A stretch of 64,000 bases of DNA from Cohnella faecalis (GCF_003570905.1 NZ_QXJM01000039.1:310001-374000), one strand, 5' to 3'; shown: positions 48,233-58,744, numbered from the stretch's first letter. Notes: a model not told the origin generated them from the sequence alone. Numbers and translations are program-made.

Positions 48233-49288
48233 ATGAGCAGCGTCCAGGAGGAAGACATCGTCATTATCGGGGCGGGCCCATGCGGACTGTCGGCAGCTGC
48301 CGAGCTGCAGGATCAAGGCTTCGATCCATTGGTAATCGAGAAAGAAAATGTCGTTAATTCGATTGCCAGCTATCCGACGTATCTTGAATTTTTCAGCACG
48401 CCGGAAATGCTTGAAATTGCGAATATTCCTTTTGTGTCTCCGCACGAGAAACCCAATAGGCTTGAGGCGTTAAATTACTATCGCACTGTGGCCGAGCGCA
48501 AAAAGCTTCGAATTCGCCGTTATGAAGAAGCGACGGCAATCGTGCCCGAGGGAAAGGGATTCCGGATCGAGTCGACGACGAAGTACGGCGGAGAGCGGCT
48601 TGTTACGCACGCGCGCGTCGTTGTTGTGGCGACCGGCTACTTCGATCATCCGAATCGTCTCGGAATACCGGGAGAGCACTTGCCTCATGTGACGCATTTT
48701 TTCAAAGAGGCGCATCCTTATGCGGGAACGAAGGTAGTCATCATTGGCGGGAGCAACTCAGCGGTCGATGCGGCATTAGAGCTCATGAGAGTGGGGGCCA
48801 GCGTAACTGTCGTCTATCGGGGAGAATCTGTATCGGATAACATTAAGCCATGGGTTAAGCCGATTTTTGAAAGCTTCGTCGCTAAGGGCAGGATCGATCT
48901 TCGGCTTCGTTCGCGCGTCGTCGCCATTGAACCCGCTCGGGTGACGGTTCGGACGAACGATGAGGCGGGGAGCGATGGAGCAGCGCGTACGGATTCTGCG
49001 GCTAGGGAAAAAGTGGAGGCCGATTTCGTACTCGCATTGACCGGGTTCAGACCGAATCGTGCTTTTCTACGGGCGATCGGGGTGGAGGCTCCGGAAGGCA
49101 ACGTGCCTCCGACGCATGACGAGGTGACGATGGAGACGAACGTCCCCGGGTTGTATTTGGCCGGAGTCGTAGCGACAGGCAGGGACGCGAACGAGATTTT
49201 TATCGAGTCGGGCAGGAATCACGGCAAGAAGATTGCCGCACATTTGGCAAGCTTGCGGGACAGTGCAACCGCGTTTTCTTCGGATTAA
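48233..49288 (+). CDS. ypdA: YpdA-type bacillithiol disulfide reductase
   Basis: This 351-residue flavoprotein has an N-terminal FAD motif VIIGAGPCGLSAA whose Cys17 matches the conserved cysteine of YpdA. It has a central NADPH motif VVIIGGSNSAVDAALEL and a C-terminal FAD-binding LYLAGVVATGRDANEIF. It lacks the CxxC of thioredoxin reductase. YpdA keeps bacillithiol reduced with NADPH. A short Asp/Ala-rich insertion around residue 250 is unusual. AAGGAGG precedes the ATG. Confidence 0.9.
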   Translation: MSSVQEEDIVIIGAGPCGLSAAAELQDQGFDPLVIEKENVVNSIASYPTYLEFFSTPEMLEIANIPFVSPHEKPNRLEALNYYRTVAERKKLRIRRYEEATAIVPEGKGFRIESTTKYGGERLVTHARVVVVATGYFDHPNRLGIPGEHLPHVTHFFKEAHPYAGTKVVIIGGSNSAVDAALELMRVGASVTVVYRGESVSDNIKPWVKPIFESFVAKGRIDLRLRSRVVAIEPARVTVRTNDEAGSDGAARTDSAAREKVEADFVLALTGFRPNRAFLRAIGVEAPEGNVPPTHDEVTMETNVPGLYLAGVVATGRDANEIFIESGRNHGKKIAAHLASLRDSATAFSSD

Positions 49289-49373
49289 GCGGGCACCGAC
49301 TGTAATTGGATCGGCCTCTATCCTCTTGCGTAAGCGGGGATGGAGGCTTTATTGGTATTGGCCGAAAGAATGT

Positions 49374-49947
49374 ACCGCGTCCCACTGTTGAGCGTCTGCA
49401 CCACGCCTACTGCCGAAAGAATGGTACCTCGCCCCACTGTTGAGCGTTCGCACCACGCCAACTGCCAAAAGTATGGTACCTCGTCCCACTGTTGAGCGTC
49501 CGCACCACGCCAACTGCCAAAAGTATGGTACCTCGTCCCGCTGTTGAGCGTCTGCACCACGCCTACTGCCGAAAGAATGGTACCTCGTCCCACTGTTGAG
49601 CGTCTGCACCGCGCCTACTGCCGAAAGAATGGTACCGCATCCCACTGTTGAGCGTCTGCACCACGCCTACTGCCGAAAGAATGGTACCGCGTCCCACTGT
49701 TGAGCGTCTGCACCACGCCTACTGCCGAAAGAATGGTACCGCGTCCCACTGTTGAGCGTCTGCACCACGCCTACTGCCGAAAGAATGGTACCTCGCCCCA
49801 CTGTTGAGCGTCCGCACCACGCCTACTGCTGAAAGTATGGCACCTCGTCCCACTCACTGTTGAGCGTCTGCACCACGCCTACTGCCGAAAGAATGGTACC
49901 GCGTCCCACTGTTGAGCGTCTGCACCACGCCAATCGCCGAAAGAATG
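49374..49947. repeat. 52-bp minisatellite, 11 units
   Basis: GTTGAGCGT recurs at 49387, 49439, 49491, 49543, 49595, 49647, 49699, 49751, 49803, 49859 and 49911. Spacing is 52 bases except for one 56-base step caused by a duplicated CACT near 49850. Each unit contains GCGT-CTGCACC-ACGC, able to form a small hairpin, and GAATGGTACC. Divergence is lowest in the middle units, a sign of recent internal copying. It lies between ypdA and the nuo operon and contains no gene. Confidence 0.95.
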
Positions 49948-50177
49948 AATCATTCGCGGGACGATTATGAAATAAGCTGTATCCATAAGGTGGAAATCCG
50001 TTCTGCTCAAAAGCGGCGTTAGCGAGCGAACGAGAGAACAAGGCAATGATATCGGCGGTTTTGTTGGATATTGTAAACGCTTTTATCATGGACTTGAATG
50101 GGAGCATTTGCTATAATTGTGAAGGAAATTTGACCGGATCGGCGTGCCGGACGGCCTACGATTTAGGAGGCGAAGAG
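49948..50177 (+). promoter_or_regulatory. Upstream region and -10 box of the nuo operon
   Basis: TATAAT at 50112-50117 lies 60 bases before the nuoA GTG. The -35 region is weak. No riboswitch was recognised. Open frames in this stretch have no ribosome binding site. Confidence 0.5.
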
Positions 50178-50549
50178 GTGGAGAAATACGTCAATTCGTA
50201 CGTCATTGTAACCGTCTTCCTGGTCTTGGGAATCCTGTTTCCGATCTTTGTCCTTTCGCTCGGGAAGCTGTTGCGTCCGCACAAGCCGGCGCCGGGCAAG
50301 GAGATGACGTATGAGAGCGGGAACGTCCCTGTGGGGGATAGCCAAATCCGCTTCAACGTCCGTTATTACCTGTATGCCTTGATGTTCGTCGTATTCGATG
50401 TAGAAACCGTATTCCTCTACCCTTGGGCCGTTGCGTATAAGCAGATGGGCCTATTTGCGTTAGTCGAAATGGTCATTTTCGCGGGGCTGCTGCTGATCGG
50501 CCTCTTATACGCCTGGAAAAAGAAGGTGCTGCAATGGAACTCGATCTGA
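50178..50549 (+). CDS. nuoA: NADH-quinone oxidoreductase subunit A
   Basis: The 123-residue membrane subunit has three helices and the family stretch [20 protein letters not shown] followed by [17 protein letters not shown] follows TTAGGAGG by seven bases; the frame is open upstream but without a site. It is the first gene of an 11-gene complex I operon. Its end overlaps nuoB by 16 bases. Confidence 0.94.
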   Translation: MEKYVNSYVIVTVFLVLGILFPIFVLSLGKLLRPHKPAPGKEMTYESGNVPVGDSQIRFNVRYYLYALMFVVFDVETVFLYPWAVAYKQMGLFALVEMVIFAGLLLIGLLYAWKKKVLQWNSI

Positions 50550-51052
50550 CGAACGTGTCTCCGGAAGAGAAGGAAGAATTGGAACGCAACATATTCTTCG
50601 GCACCATTGAGCAATTGAAAGGGTGGGCGCGAAGCAATTCTTTGTGGCCATTGACGTTCGGGCTTGCCTGCTGCGCTATCGAGATGATGGCGGGAGGGGC
50701 GCCCCACTATGATCTGGATCGATTCGGAGTCATGTTCCGCACATCTCCGAGGCAGGCCGACGTTATGATCGTCTCGGGAACCGTTACGAAGAAGATGGGA
50801 CCTCTGCTAAAGCGTCTCTACGACCAGATGCCGGAGCCCAAATGGGTTATTGCGATGGGCTCATGCGCGACAGCCGGAGGGCCTTACGTCAGATCCTATT
50901 CGGTTATTAAGGGCGTCGATCAAATCGTTCCCGTCGACGTCTATATTCCGGGCTGTCCGCCTAATCCGGCAGCCCTTATTTATGGAATCAACAAGCTGCA
51001 GGAAAAAATCCGTTACGAGGCCAAGACCGGAAAGCGGGTGACGAACGGATGA
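50534..51052 (+). CDS. nuoB: NADH-quinone oxidoreductase subunit B
   Basis: The 172-residue subunit holds iron-sulfur cluster N2. The ligands are visible as the CC pair in GLACCAIEM, the cysteine in MGSCATAGG and the one in PGCPPNP. It is next to the quinone site together with NuoD. Its stop overlaps the nuoC start. Confidence 0.96.
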   Translation: MELDLTNVSPEEKEELERNIFFGTIEQLKGWARSNSLWPLTFGLACCAIEMMAGGAPHYDLDRFGVMFRTSPRQADVMIVSGTVTKKMGPLLKRLYDQMPEPKWVIAMGSCATAGGPYVRSYSVIKGVDQIVPVDVYIPGCPPNPAALIYGINKLQEKIRYEAKTGKRVTNG

Positions 51053-51822
51053 GCGAAGAGGAAAAGCGCGAAGAGGAAGCCGTCCCCGCGCAAGAGCGGC
51101 GCAAGGAGACCGAGGAAGAGAAAGCCGCTCGCCGGAAGGCGGCGTTCGAAGCGCGTCAAGCGGCCAAGGCACAGGCGGCCGAAGAGGCGGCTCAAGCGGC
51201 GCGCGCTGCTCAGATCGCAGCCGCCTCGATATCCTCCTCCGCAACGGATGGCACCGCGGCTGCTGACGGTTCGAAAGCGGGCGTCGCAGAGGCGGCGACA
51301 GGCGAAACGAACGAGGCGGACGCAGCTCCGCCGCCTGTGCCGTCTCCAAGCCAGCCCCGGCTTGACCGCGCCGTTCGCTTGTTCCGGGAGCTGATCGCGG
51401 AAGACGCGGTGGAGGAAGCCTACATCAACGAGCCGAACGATCATCTTCCGACTATCGTAGTCAAGAGCAAGGATTGGAAGCTTGCGGCTCCTCTTTTGCG
51501 AAACCACGAGGATTTCAAATGCGATTATCTTCGCAATGTTTCGGGAGTCGACTACGAGACCTACATGGAAGTCGTCTATTATCCTCTCAACATGGACAAG
51601 AAGGAAACGTGGTGCTTGAAAGTGCGAACCGATAGGGACAACCCGCAAGTACCATCCGCGACTCCGATCTGGGAGACGGCGAATTGGAACGAACGCGAAA
51701 TATACGACCTTCTCGGAATCGACTTTCCGGGCCATCCCGATCTTAGACGCATCATGATGCCCGACGAATGGGTCGGACATCCGCTCCGCAAAGACTACGT
51801 TCCGCTCGACCCGGAGGTGTAA
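51049..51822 (+). CDS. nuoC: NADH-quinone oxidoreductase subunit C, with long charged N-terminal extension
   Basis: Residues about 105-257 are a normal 30-kDa subunit ([56 protein letters not shown]). Residues 1-105 are an Ala/Glu/Lys/Arg-rich helix followed by a Ser/Ala/Pro linker, not needed in the core family. The extension looks like a charged single helix and may contact a partner or the membrane surface. The ATG overlaps the nuoB stop. Confidence 0.93.
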   Translation: MSEEEKREEEAVPAQERRKETEEEKAARRKAAFEARQAAKAQAAEEAAQAARAAQIAAASISSSATDGTAAADGSKAGVAEAATGETNEADAAPPPVPSPSQPRLDRAVRLFRELIAEDAVEEAYINEPNDHLPTIVVKSKDWKLAAPLLRNHEDFKCDYLRNVSGVDYETYMEVVYYPLNMDKKETWCLKVRTDRDNPQVPSATPIWETANWNEREIYDLLGIDFPGHPDLRRIMMPDEWVGHPLRKDYVPLDPEV

Positions 51823-51829
51823 GCGCCAA

Positions 51830-52930
51830 GTGATTCGTACCGAAGAACTGCTGCTTAACGTAGGTCCCCAGCATCCGAGCACGCACGGCGTGTTCCGAAT
51901 TGTCGTCAAGCTGGACGGCGAAATCATTACCGAAGCGATGCCGGTCATGGGCTATTTGCATCGGGGAACCGAGAAACTGGCGGAAAACCTGAATTTTACG
52001 CAAATCATTCCTTATACCGATCGTATGGACTACGTGTCGGCAATGACGAACAACTACGTGCTCGTTCACGCAGTCGAGAAAATGATGGGGCTGGAAGTGC
52101 CCGAGCGCGCGGAGTTTCTCCGACTTATCGTTATGGAGCTGCAGCGGGTGGCGAGCCATCTCGTCTGGTGGGGAACTTACCTGCTCGATATCGGGGCGAT
52201 GAGTCCTTTCCTGTACGCGTTCAGCGACCGCGAACGGATATTGAACCTGTTCAACGAACTGTGTGGCGCGAGGCTTACATACAACTACATGCGCGTAGGC
52301 GGCGTTAAGTGGGATGCTCCGGAAGGCTGGCTGGACCGGGTTCGGACTTTCGTCAAGGACATGTACTTCCGGCTCGACGAATACAACAATCTCGTCAGCG
52401 GCAACGAAATTTTCCTCTCCCGGATCAAAGGAATCGGCCGATACAGCGCCGAGACCGCGATAGCGTACGGACTGTCGGGTGCTAATCTGCGCTGTACCGG
52501 CGTCGATTGGGACCTCCGCAAAACCGAGCCTTACAGCTTGTACGATCGGTTCGAGTTTAGCGTTCCGGTCGGCAAGAACGGCGACTGCTACGACAGGTAT
52601 CTTTGCCGCCTGGAGGAGATTACGCAAAGCTTGCGTATTCTGGAGCAAGCGCTTGAGCAGTTTCCGGACGAAGGCGAGACGATGGGCAAAGTTCCCCGCG
52701 TTATTCGGCCGCCGGCGGGCGAAATATACGTTCGGATCGAATCGCCTCGCGGGGAAATCGGCTGCCATATCGTTTCCAAAGGAAAGGCGGAGCCGTATCG
52801 TCTGAAGTTCCGCCGTCCTTCGTTCGTGAACCTGCAAATATTGCCTAAGCTGCTCGTTGGGGAAAGCATGACGAACATGATCACGATTCTCGGCGGTATC
52901 GATATCGTGCTCGGGGAGGTCGACTGCTGA
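51830..52930 (+). CDS. nuoD: NADH-quinone oxidoreductase subunit D
   Basis: This 366-residue 49-kDa subunit has the quinone-site stretch NVGPQHPSTHGVFR and GYLHRGTEKLAEN near the N-terminus. GTG follows GGAGGTG by ten bases, overlapping the nuoC end region. It forms the quinone pocket with NuoB. Confidence 0.95.
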   Translation: MIRTEELLLNVGPQHPSTHGVFRIVVKLDGEIITEAMPVMGYLHRGTEKLAENLNFTQIIPYTDRMDYVSAMTNNYVLVHAVEKMMGLEVPERAEFLRLIVMELQRVASHLVWWGTYLLDIGAMSPFLYAFSDRERILNLFNELCGARLTYNYMRVGGVKWDAPEGWLDRVRTFVKDMYFRLDEYNNLVSGNEIFLSRIKGIGRYSAETAIAYGLSGANLRCTGVDWDLRKTEPYSLYDRFEFSVPVGKNGDCYDRYLCRLEEITQSLRILEQALEQFPDEGETMGKVPRVIRPPAGEIYVRIESPRGEIGCHIVSKGKAEPYRLKFRRPSFVNLQILPKLLVGESMTNMITILGGIDIVLGEVDC

Positions 52931-53937
52931 TGCAGCATTTCTGGGACGATCCGTTAAGCTGGAAGACGGCCGGTATTTTTGCGGCCGGCGCTGTCGGCGT
53001 TCTCGCTTTCGCCATTTTGTTCGTTACTTATGCCATTTACTTCGAGCGCAAGGTTATCGGCTGGATGCAATATCGCGTCGGGCCGAACCGCACAGGTCCT
53101 TTCGGCTTGCTGCAATCGGTGGCGGACGTCGCCAAGCTTCTGCTCAAGGAAGATACGATTCCCGCCAAAGCGGACAGAGGACTGTTCATTCTCGCTCCGG
53201 TGCTGGCGTTCGTCCCTTCTTTTACGGTGCTTGCCTTCATTCCGTACAACGAGAAGCTGCAATTCGCGGACTTGAACGTCGGATTCCTGTACTACGTCGC
53301 CCTGTCCGGCATAACGACGATTGCCATCGTCGTCGGAGGCTGGGCCTCGAACAATAAATATTCTTTGCTCGGCGGCATGCGTTCCGCGGCTCAGATGATC
53401 AGCTACGAGGTTCCGCTCGTCATGTCCGTCGTAGGCTGCGTGATGATGGCGGGCAGCTTGAATTTAAGGGATATCGTCGTCTATCAGGGAGACCAGTTCT
53501 GGCATTGGAACTTCCTTCCGCAAATTATCGGCTTCGGCATCTTCATCATTGCGGCGATTTCGGAGCTGAACCGGACGCCGTTCGACCTGCCCGAGGCGGA
53601 ATCGGAGCTGGTGGCGGGCTACCACGTCGAGTACAGCGGCTTCCGCTTCGCGTTCTTCATGCTGACGGAATACGTCTACGTCTACGCGATCGCGTGTCTA
53701 ACGACGCTGCTGTTCCTCGGAGGCTGGAACGCTCCGCTGCCGCAGCTTGATTTTATTCCCGGAATCATCTGGTTTTTCCTGAAGTTCGCGGTTATCGTGT
53801 TCTGCCTGTTCTGGATTAGGGCAACGTTCCCGCGGCTTCGCGTCGACCAGCTGATGGGGCTTGCCTGGAAAGTGCTGCTGCCTCTGGCCATCCTCAATAT
53901 TTTCTTGACTGCGCTCGGCATCGAATTGATCGGATAG
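52930..53937 (+). CDS. nuoH: NADH-quinone oxidoreductase subunit H
   Basis: This 335-residue, eight-helix subunit has the loop sequences ERKVIGWMQYRVGPNRTGP and ELNRTPFDLPEAESELVAGY, both signatures of the quinone-entry subunit. The start overlaps the nuoD stop by one base. Confidence 0.96.
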   Translation: MQHFWDDPLSWKTAGIFAAGAVGVLAFAILFVTYAIYFERKVIGWMQYRVGPNRTGPFGLLQSVADVAKLLLKEDTIPAKADRGLFILAPVLAFVPSFTVLAFIPYNEKLQFADLNVGFLYYVALSGITTIAIVVGGWASNNKYSLLGGMRSAAQMISYEVPLVMSVVGCVMMAGSLNLRDIVVYQGDQFWHWNFLPQIIGFGIFIIAAISELNRTPFDLPEAESELVAGYHVEYSGFRFAFFMLTEYVYVYAIACLTTLLFLGGWNAPLPQLDFIPGIIWFFLKFAVIVFCLFWIRATFPRLRVDQLMGLAWKVLLPLAILNIFLTALGIELIG

Positions 53938-53949
53938 GGGGACCAGGCC

Positions 53950-54399
53950 ATGAAAGGTATGCTCAAAGGACTTGGCGTCACGCTAAAAACAATGGGTGCC
54001 AAAAAGGTGACGATGTCGTATCCCGACGTTCCGATCGATATGCCGGACCGGTTTCGCGGGATTCAATATTTCGAGCCTGACAAGTGCATCGTCTGCAATC
54101 AATGCGTCCGCATTTGTCCGACCGAATGCATATCGCTAACCGGGAAGCCGAATCCGGACCCGGCCAAGAAGGGAAAAGTCATCGACACCTACGACATCAA
54201 TTTCGAAATTTGCATCCTATGCGACCTTTGCACGGAAGTGTGTCCGACCGAGGCGATCGTCATGACGAATAATTTCGAGCTTGCCGCATACAGCCGCGAC
54301 GAGCTGTTCAAGGACAAAGACTGGCTGTACTCCAACGATAAGAAGGTACGGTCGGACAACAATCCGATCGGCGCTCCGCAGAAGGGGGGCGCAAAATAA
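53950..54399 (+). CDS. nuoI: NADH-quinone oxidoreductase subunit I
   Basis: The 149-residue ferredoxin-like subunit has two 4Fe-4S motifs, CIVCNQCVRICPTEC and CILCDLCTEVCPTEA, holding clusters N6a and N6b. Without NuoE/F/G in this operon, these clusters are the likely entry point for electrons from an unknown donor such as ferredoxin. Confidence 0.96.
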   Translation: MKGMLKGLGVTLKTMGAKKVTMSYPDVPIDMPDRFRGIQYFEPDKCIVCNQCVRICPTECISLTGKPNPDPAKKGKVIDTYDINFEICILCDLCTEVCPTEAIVMTNNFELAAYSRDELFKDKDWLYSNDKKVRSDNNPIGAPQKGGAK

Positions 54400-54402
54400 C
54401 CC

Positions 54403-54930
54403 GTGTTTAACTTCAATGTCGATTTTACGGGCGAATTCGTCGCGTTTTTCCTGCTCGCGGTATGCGCCATCGTCGGGGCGGTAATGGCTCTCCAGTTCAC
54501 GAAGGTTGTGCACACGGCGCTGTCGCTCGCGTTTACGTTCGTGGCGCTCGCCGGGCTGTTCGTGCTGCTGGACGCGGAGTTCGTCGCTTTCGTGCAAGTG
54601 CTCTTGTATGTCGGCGCCGTTACGATTCTGATGATTTTCGGCATCATGATGACGAAGCATCAGGACGAAGGTCAAGAGCCGAGCCGGCCTCTGCGGGATA
54701 CTCTGGCCGCGATCGGCTGCCTTTGCCTGTTCGGCATTTTGTTCTATGCGATTCGCAACGCCGGCTTCCCCGCAGAGGCGCGTCCCGGCGATGAGAACAA
54801 TACGCTGGAGATCGGCAAGCTGCTATTCTCGCAGTATGCCATTCCGTTCGAGCTCGTGTCGGTGCTGCTCACCGTCGCCTTCATTGGCGCCGTAGCGCTG
54901 GCCAAACGGGAGGAGGGCGATGCGCCGTGA
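54403..54930 (+). CDS. nuoJ: NADH-quinone oxidoreductase subunit J
   Basis: The 175-residue subunit has five helices and the conserved [18 protein letters not shown]. The GTG start is close after nuoI; its stop overlaps nuoK. Confidence 0.93.
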   Translation: MFNFNVDFTGEFVAFFLLAVCAIVGAVMALQFTKVVHTALSLAFTFVALAGLFVLLDAEFVAFVQVLLYVGAVTILMIFGIMMTKHQDEGQEPSRPLRDTLAAIGCLCLFGILFYAIRNAGFPAEARPGDENNTLEIGKLLFSQYAIPFELVSVLLTVAFIGAVALAKREEGDAP

Positions 54931-55235
54931 GTATGCTGGCCTCGTATTTGACGCTTGCGGCGGTGCTCTTCTGCTTAGGCTTGTACGGCGTGCTGACGAA
55001 GAGGAACGCCGTCATCGTGCTGCTATCCATCGAATTAATGCTTAACGCGGTGAATCTGAATCTCGTCGCGTTCTCCAAATACGGAACGACTCCGTCGATT
55101 GCCGGCCAAATTTTCTCCTTATTCACGATGACGGTCGCTGCGGCGGAAGCCGCCGTCGGCATCGCGGTGCTGATTGTCTTGTACCGCAGCCGCGTCACCG
55201 TGAACGTGGACGAATTCGACGAGTTGAGGAGGTAA
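54927..55235 (+). CDS. nuoK: NADH-quinone oxidoreductase subunit K
   Basis: The 102-residue, three-helix subunit has the conserved glutamates in [14 protein letters not shown] and [14 protein letters not shown] that carry protons. The GTG start overlaps the nuoJ stop. Confidence 0.95.
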   Translation: MSMLASYLTLAAVLFCLGLYGVLTKRNAVIVLLSIELMLNAVNLNLVAFSKYGTTPSIAGQIFSLFTMTVAAAEAAVGIAVLIVLYRSRVTVNVDEFDELRR

Positions 55236-55238
55236 CCG

Positions 55239-57113
55239 ATGAGCTCCTTCGCACAATACGCTTGGCTCGTCCCCGTGTTTCCGCTTGCTTCGTTCGCCGT
55301 GCTGACGGCGCTCGGCCGCGGAGCCCGGATGACGGGAGCATGGATCGGGACGCTCGGCACGCTTCTCTCGCTCGCGCTGTCGCTCTGCATCGTCTCGGAA
55401 AGACTGGGCGGGACGGCGGAGGATTACCGTTCCGGCATCGACTGGCTCCGCGTCGGAGGCTTGACCTTGGGAGCAGGCTTCGAGGTCACGAACCTGACGT
55501 CGCTCATGCTTGTCGTCGTGTCGCTCGTCAGCTTTCTCGTTAATGTGTATTCGCAAGGATACATGAAGGACGATGAGCGAATCTCGACCTTTTTCGCTTA
55601 CGTTGCTTTGTTCACGAGCTCCATGCTCGGACTTGTACTGGCTGACAATTTGCTCACTCTCTATGTGTTCTGGGAGCTGGTCGGCGTCTGCTCGTTCCTG
55701 CTAGTCGGCTTCTGGTTCCACAAGCCGGAAGCGAAGGCCGCCGCCAAGAAAGCGTTCATCGTGACCCGGATCGGAGACCTGGGTCTGCTGATCGCGGTGC
55801 TGCTGCTCTTCTGGTACATGCCGGATCATGCGCTCGACTTCGCATCCATTCATAACGTGTTCGATACGCAGAGCGGGGTTATTTCCACGGGGATTACGAC
55901 TTTGATCGCCCTGTTGATCTTTCTCGGAGCCGTTGGCAAATCGGGTCAATTCCCGTTGCACGTGTGGCTTCCCGACGCGATGGAAGGCCCAACCCCGATC
56001 AGCGCTCTCATTCATGCCGCGACGATGGTCGCCGCAGGCGTCTTTCTCGTGGCGCGGACATTCGATATTTTCGACGCATCGCAGGTCGCGATGAACACCG
56101 TCGCCATCGTCGGCGCGTTCACGGCGATCTTCGCCGCGACGATCGGGCTTGTCCAGAACGACATTAAGCGAGTGCTCGCCTATTCGACGGTCAGCCAGCT
56201 CGGCTACATGATGCTGGCGCTCGGAGTCGGTTCCGTCACCGGCGCGATGTTCCACCTGTTCACTCACGCCTTTTTCAAAGCGTTGTTGTTCCTGGGAGCG
56301 GGAAGCGTCATTCACGGCGTACATACGCAAGATATTCGCGAAATGGGCGGCGTCGGACGCAAAATGAAGGTGACCGCCTGGACGTTCGGCATAGGAGCGC
56401 TCGCTCTGTCCGGCATTCCGCCGCTCTCGGGTTTTTGGTCGAAGGACGCTGTTCTGACCGCAGCACTCGACGGGGGGCATCCTCTCCTGTTCGTCGTCGG
56501 CGCCGTTGCGGCGTTCTTCACCGCACTGTACATGGCGCGCTTGTTCTTTCTCGTCTTCACCGGCTCGCCGCGAAGCGATTCGGCCTCGCGCGCCCATGAA
56601 TCTCCGGATGTCATGACGCTGCCGCTGCTCGTCCTCGCCGTACTTGCCATTGCGTCCGGCTTCGTCGAGACGCCGTGGAAGGGCTGGTTCGGGGAATGGT
56701 TGACAGGAGCGGCCCCTGACGAGCATACAAACGTTCTCGTCATCGTAGTGTCCGTAGCGGTCGGTCTGCTCGGCTTGTACCTTGGCTGGCTCATCTACGG
56801 CAAAGGCTCGGTGAGCCGCGACGTATTCTCTTCCAAGGCGCCGGGAATCGTTGCGCTGATCGAACGAAAATATTATATCGACGAGCTCTATCGCTACTTG
56901 TTCGTTAAGCCGCTTCAAGGCTTGGGCAAAGCTCTACACGCCTTCGACGATTATGTCGTCGACGGTGCGGTAAGGTTAGCGGGCTACTCGGTTTCCACGC
57001 TCGGACGGCTTAATACGCGTCTGCAGAACGGTCAATTGCAAGCTTACGCGCTTACGGCGCTGATCGGTCTCGTCATCCTGGCGTTGGCCATTGCCGGAAG
57101 GAGGTTCTGGTAA
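55239..57113 (+). CDS. nuoL: NADH-quinone oxidoreductase subunit L
   Basis: The 624-residue antiporter-like subunit carries the channel residues in VFWELVGVCSFLLVGFW and GKSGQFPLHVWLPDAMEGPT. The long lateral helix follows near the C-terminus (KYYIDELYRYLFVKPLQGLG). It pumps protons at the distal end of the membrane arm. Its stop overlaps the nuoM start by one base. Confidence 0.96.
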   Translation: MSSFAQYAWLVPVFPLASFAVLTALGRGARMTGAWIGTLGTLLSLALSLCIVSERLGGTAEDYRSGIDWLRVGGLTLGAGFEVTNLTSLMLVVVSLVSFLVNVYSQGYMKDDERISTFFAYVALFTSSMLGLVLADNLLTLYVFWELVGVCSFLLVGFWFHKPEAKAAAKKAFIVTRIGDLGLLIAVLLLFWYMPDHALDFASIHNVFDTQSGVISTGITTLIALLIFLGAVGKSGQFPLHVWLPDAMEGPTPISALIHAATMVAAGVFLVARTFDIFDASQVAMNTVAIVGAFTAIFAATIGLVQNDIKRVLAYSTVSQLGYMMLALGVGSVTGAMFHLFTHAFFKALLFLGAGSVIHGVHTQDIREMGGVGRKMKVTAWTFGIGALALSGIPPLSGFWSKDAVLTAALDGGHPLLFVVGAVAAFFTALYMARLFFLVFTGSPRSDSASRAHESPDVMTLPLLVLAVLAIASGFVETPWKGWFGEWLTGAAPDEHTNVLVIVVSVAVGLLGLYLGWLIYGKGSVSRDVFSSKAPGIVALIERKYYIDELYRYLFVKPLQGLGKALHAFDDYVVDGAVRLAGYSVSTLGRLNTRLQNGQLQAYALTALIGLVILALAIAGRRFW

Positions 57114-58741
57114 TGCTGGACAGCTTTCCGGTTCTGTCGTTCATCGTCTTGGCGCCTCTCGTCGGAGCGTTGATTATCCAGTTCATGCCGAAGCAGCGAA
57201 GCTCATGGATTCGGGGGACGGCGGTGCTGTTCACTCTGATTCCGCTTGCGCTGACGCTATGGCTGTTCGCGGCGTACGAGCCGGGGACGGGCGGCAGCTC
57301 CTATACGGAGCATGCGACATGGCTATCTATACCGCTCAATACGGAACTGCGGCTGCAAGAGCAAGGCGTGCTTTCCTTGAAGCTTCTGTTCGACTATCAT
57401 CTTGCCGTCGACGGCATCTCGCTTCCGCTGTTATTCTTGACGGCCATCGTCGCGACCATGTCGGCGCTTGCGTCGACTCATATTCGCAAACGCTGGAAAA
57501 CGTATTATTCGCTGTTTTTGCTGCTCGAAGCGGGCATGTTCGGCGTTTTTCTCGCCCGCGATTTGGTCTTATTCTTCGTCTTCTTCGAGCTGACGCTTAT
57601 TCCGATGTTTTTCCTGATCGGCATCTGGGGCTATTTCGGACGAGAAAAAGCGGCCAACCGGTTTCTTATTTACAACGGCCTCGGATCCGCGGCGATGCTG
57701 CTCGCGTTCCTCATGCTGATCGCCACGCTGGGCTTCGGCTTCACGGAAACGGCGAACGGCGCGCATCTAACTTTCAGCGGCAACTATGACGTGCTGCTTC
57801 ATAACGCGAGCGATCCGCAAGCTTTGGCGAACGTTACGGTCGAGCAGGGCGGGATTGCCGGCTTTTTCCTGAGCGATCCGATGAAATGGTCGGCTTTGCT
57901 CCTGCTCTTGTTCGCATTCGGCGTCAAAATTCCGATTTTTCCATTCCACACGTGGATGCTTCGGGTTCATACGGAGGCGCCGCCTCCGGTCGTCATGATT
58001 CATTCGGGCGTTCTGCTGAAGATGGGCGTCTACGGTCTTATCCGGTTCGGGGCGTTCCTGCTGCCCGCGCAGATGGAGTCGATGACGACCGCGCTTGCGG
58101 TTCTTGGCGTCGTCAACATTCTGTACGGAGCGATTCTCGCTTGCGTGCAGAAGGAATTCAAGCTCGTCTTGGCTTATTCCAGCATCAGCCACATGGGAAT
58201 CGTTCTGCTGGGTATCGCCTCGCTTAACGAAATCGGCCTGCAAGGAGCATTGTATCAATCGATTTCGCACGGACTCATTTCGGCGCTTTTGTTTTTGCTG
58301 GTGGGATGCTTGTACGAACGAACGGGGACGACGGAGCTGGACCAGCTCGGGGGCTTGGCGCGTTCGGTGCCGTTCCTGTCGGGCATTCTGCTCGTAGGCG
58401 GGCTTGCTTCTCTCGGGTTGCCCGGCTTGTCGGGCTTCGTCGGAGAGTTCTTGTCCTTCCTCGGCTTGTTCGGCTCGATGAAATGGCTGACCGCAATCGG
58501 AGTACTCGGCATTTTGTTCGCGGCGGTCTACATTCTCAGGAGCATTCTCTCGATAACGTACGGGCCTCTGCCGGAGAAGCTGAAGGGCATTCAAGACGCC
58601 AGATTCATCGAGGCGGTGCCGATGGTCGCTCTAGTCGCGCTCATTGTACTGCTAGGCGTGTACCCTTCGATTTTGACCAACTTGATGCAGCACGGGTTTC
58701 ACGGTTTGGTAGAGCAACTTCAGTCGAGGTCAGGGGGGTAG
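57113..58741 (+). CDS. nuoM: NADH-quinone oxidoreductase subunit M
   Basis: This 542-residue antiporter-like subunit contains VFFELTLIPMFFLIGIWG and GVKIPIFPFHTWMLRVHTEA, the glutamate and lysine/histidine sites of proton transfer. About fourteen helices are expected. Confidence 0.96.
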   Translation: MLDSFPVLSFIVLAPLVGALIIQFMPKQRSSWIRGTAVLFTLIPLALTLWLFAAYEPGTGGSSYTEHATWLSIPLNTELRLQEQGVLSLKLLFDYHLAVDGISLPLLFLTAIVATMSALASTHIRKRWKTYYSLFLLLEAGMFGVFLARDLVLFFVFFELTLIPMFFLIGIWGYFGREKAANRFLIYNGLGSAAMLLAFLMLIATLGFGFTETANGAHLTFSGNYDVLLHNASDPQALANVTVEQGGIAGFFLSDPMKWSALLLLLFAFGVKIPIFPFHTWMLRVHTEAPPPVVMIHSGVLLKMGVYGLIRFGAFLLPAQMESMTTALAVLGVVNILYGAILACVQKEFKLVLAYSSISHMGIVLLGIASLNEIGLQGALYQSISHGLISALLFLLVGCLYERTGTTELDQLGGLARSVPFLSGILLVGGLASLGLPGLSGFVGEFLSFLGLFGSMKWLTAIGVLGILFAAVYILRSILSITYGPLPEKLKGIQDARFIEAVPMVALVALIVLLGVYPSILTNLMQHGFHGLVEQLQSRSGG

Positions 58742-58744
58742 CGC

